A program made the position numbers and the translations under genes. DNA of 64,000 nucleotides from CAWGMT01 sp963823675. GTDB lineage: Bacteria > Planctomycetota > Planctomycetia > Isosphaerales > Isosphaeraceae. Shown piece after piece: positions 62,546-64,000 of the stretch. The notes under the pieces are model-generated. The model did no database searches. It had not been told where the DNA came from and saw only the letters and a program-made list of their open reading frames with translations. Within the stretch, counting starts at the first letter, position 1, and every line of letters begins with the position of its first letter. The DNA lies in assembly GCA_963823675.1 (NCBI GenBank), contig CAWGMT010000016.1, forward strand, positions 248,001 through 312,000, in the 5' to 3' direction.

Positions 62546-64000
62546 TCAGTAATTGCTTCCCTGGAGGGGCGGTCCATAACCATGGAGCGGCAGCCAGTAG
62601 GTATCCGTCGGGATCCGGTCACCGGGTCTGTAGTAACCCAGGTCGTATTGAGCTTCCCAGGGTGGATCCATGATCAGGTTATAGGGCCAGGCGATGATCT
62701 GCAGTCCGAACAGGCCCGCGGAGAAGAACGGCTGGAGGAGCTGATTGCGCTGGGTCGACTGCGTTGGATCGTCGACTGGATAGGTCAGGTACCGTCCGGC
62801 TGGACCGAAGAATTGCTCGACGCTATGTCCATATCGTTCCAGCACGGGATCCTGGAAGTATAGCGGCAGGTGGCATGTCGCGGCGGCCGCCCAGTACTTG
62901 CGCTGGGGGGTCCACTCGCGCGGGCCCAGCGGCACCCAGTCCTCGGGAACGGGTATGGCCTTGATCGGCCGCGCTTCGGCCGGGCTGGGTGCCCGGCTGA
63001 TGTCTTGCTGGGTTTGCATCCGCAGATCCGATGACGTTGAATCGGGAGGCGGGGCCGGTTGCGGCGGGCTGATCGCCCGACGTTGTAGTTCCTCTTCCTG
63101 CAAGCGGGCGATCCGATCGACCTCGCGTTGCAGCTCGGGGCGAAGGGTCGAGGGAGGGTAGGGCCGCCGGGGGAGTAGCGGATCGAATCGCGATTCCGAA
63201 GCTGCCTGAGCCCCGCCGGCCGGTGGGCTTGAAGCGCCTTCTCCCGCAGCACCAGTACCGGCGGCCGGGCTTGCCGGAGGCTCCCGATCCGCGGGACCTT
63301 GGTCCACAGCCGCCTCATGCTGACCGGGCTGGACTGCGGCGGCGGTAGCGTCATCGGGAAGCGGAGGCAAGCTTACCGGGTCCGAGTCTGAGCTCGGCGG
63401 CCCGCTCGCGGGTTCCGCGTTGGCTGATCCCGTCGCGCCCGGGAGGGACTCGAGAGGCGCCGAACTGGTCCCGCGGGCCGCTGCTGGCTCGATGGAAGCT
63501 GGCGGAACGGGCCCGACTTCGACTCGTGCGGGCGGACGCTCGTTCGCCGATGATGCCGGCGGCGCGGTTTCGGTGGCCCCGGTCCGTCCCAGCTCAGCAG
63601 GCAGCGGAGGCAATTCATCCGCCGTGCCCGGCGAGGGCGACGAGAGTGCGGGAGTAGACGCCTCGGATGGTCCGGCCGCAACCATCGGGTTTCGCGCCGC
63701 AGTTTCCGCGACCGCCGCCGGCAGGGCCGGCAGATCGCCGGCTGGCTGTGATCCCGCATTGGCTGGCTGCGCGTCCACTGGTTGCGAAGTCGGGGCCTTG
63801 TCCGGTACCGACGCCACGACCGAATCGGGGGCGGAAACGCCCGGCGGCGTTGCGGCAACTGCCTCGCCTTGCGTCAGAGCACCGGCTTCGTCCGTTTTGA
63901 CACCCTGATCGGCCTGGGTTGCCGGAGGAGTCGTTTCCAGCTCGATCACCGACGGCTTGGGCGATGGTTCCGGGCTGGCGCTGGTGGCAACTGGGGGCCC
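62546..64000 (-). CDS. Proline/alanine-rich protein with conserved planctomycete C-terminal domain (partial, right edge)
   Basis: At least 484 residues; the frame stays open to the window edge, so the start lies outside. The visible N-terminal 300 residues are low-complexity (A, P, S, E), with repeated motifs such as LPPLPAELG, LPPLPDDA and LPALPAAVA. The last 170 residues are ordered: a coiled segment (LQREVDRIARLQEEELQRRA), then WTPQRKYWAAAATCHLPLYF, QDPVLERYGHSVEQFFGPAG and a hydrophobic patch (FSAGLFGLQIIAWPYNLIMD) ending in YDLGYYRPGDRIPTDTYWLP. This C-terminal part looks strongly constrained and I associate it with conserved planctomycete proteins of unknown function. It may be membrane-associated. 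Confidence 0.7.
   Translation of the reverse strand, partial: GPPVATSASPEPSPKPSVIELETTPPATQADQGVKTDEAGALTQGEAVAATPPGVSAPDSVVASVPDKAPTSQPVDAQPANAGSQPAGDLPALPAAVAETAARNPMVAAGPSEASTPALSSPSPGTADELPPLPAELGRTGATETAPPASSANERPPARVEVGPVPPASIEPAAARGTSSAPLESLPGATGSANAEPASGPPSSDSDPVSLPPLPDDATAAAVQPGQHEAAVDQGPADREPPASPAAGTGAAGEGASSPPAGGAQAASESRFDPLLPRRPYPPSTLRPELQREVDRIARLQEEELQRRAISPPQPAPPPDSTSSDLRMQTQQDISRAPSPAEARPIKAIPVPEDWVPLGPREWTPQRKYWAAAATCHLPLYFQDPVLERYGHSVEQFFGPAGRYLTYPVDDPTQSTQRNQLLQPFFSAGLFGLQIIAWPYNLIMDPPWEAQYDLGYYRPGDRIPTDTYWLPLHGYGPPLQGSNY

Noticed and set aside
1..64000. tRNA, rRNA, intact insertion sequence, prophage or plasmid replication genes
   Set aside because: I saw none by eye. A tRNAscan/Infernal and transposase profile search would be needed to exclude small or degraded ones.

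Overview
The window looks like the chromosome of a planctomycete, most likely from the Isosphaeraceae/Gemmatales side of the phylum. This rests on protein families seen directly: three DUF1559 pseudopilin-like proteins ending in the H-x9-DG motif, a PVC-type haem-binding dehydrogenase/HEAT protein, a DUF1549/DUF1553 giant protein with WD40 and cytochrome c motifs, an ECF sigma factor followed by a membrane Ser/Thr kinase with a HEAT-like tail, a CRTAC1/ASPIC-UnbV protein, and many membrane-anchored TPR proteins. The DNA is GC-rich. No rRNA, tRNA, CRISPR array or intact insertion sequence was recognised.

Layout. 1-4.2 kb: a hydrolase fragment at the left edge and a large PVC haem protein. 4.3-7.2 kb (minus): DUF1559, small lipoprotein, membrane TPR protein. 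7.7-16.4 kb (plus): a rhamnose locus, with L-rhamnose isomerase, a sugar ABC importer (ATPase, two permeases, binding protein) and an exported GH78 alpha-L-rhamnosidase; together these would release, import and isomerise L-rhamnose. 16.5-29.7 kb: an accessory zone with two PIN-type toxin-antitoxin pairs, an antitoxin remnant, almost 2 kb of repeat-rich non-coding DNA, the sigma/kinase pair with a partial duplicate, a decayed ATPase, a TPR/HEAT protein, a DUF6036 nucleotidyltransferase and a Uma2 nuclease. 30.2-35.4 kb: the 1715-residue cytochrome/WD40/DUF1549/DUF1553 protein. 35.6-53.9 kb: four TPR proteins, a tandemly duplicated promoter-lipoprotein-DUF1559-terminator unit, tandem sulfatase-fold membrane enzymes, a seven-haem TPR cytochrome, an FmdB-type zinc ribbon and a CRTAC1 protein. 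54-56.9 kb: NAD(P)HX epimerase, an SPFH protein and an NAD-kinase-fold protein. 56.9-60.4 kb (minus): ECF sigma factor, zinc anti-sigma factor and an HtrA-like protein lacking the catalytic histidine. 60.5-64 kb: GNAT acetyltransferase, PhoU, and a proline/alanine-rich protein leaving the right edge.

Two points affect how this annotation should be used. First, at least twelve otherwise intact genes or gene parts are broken by one- or two-base frame changes, and every one I could place lies at or beside a GCGC tetranucleotide. I read these mainly as systematic sequence errors rather than real pseudogenes, and I give each such gene as one feature across the frame change. Second, the best candidate for an undescribed system is the recurring association of DUF1559 pseudopilin, small lipoprotein and membrane-anchored TPR protein. 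It occurs twice in the window in the same transcriptional order, the second time next to sulfatase-fold enzymes, a TPR multihaem cytochrome and a CRTAC1 protein.
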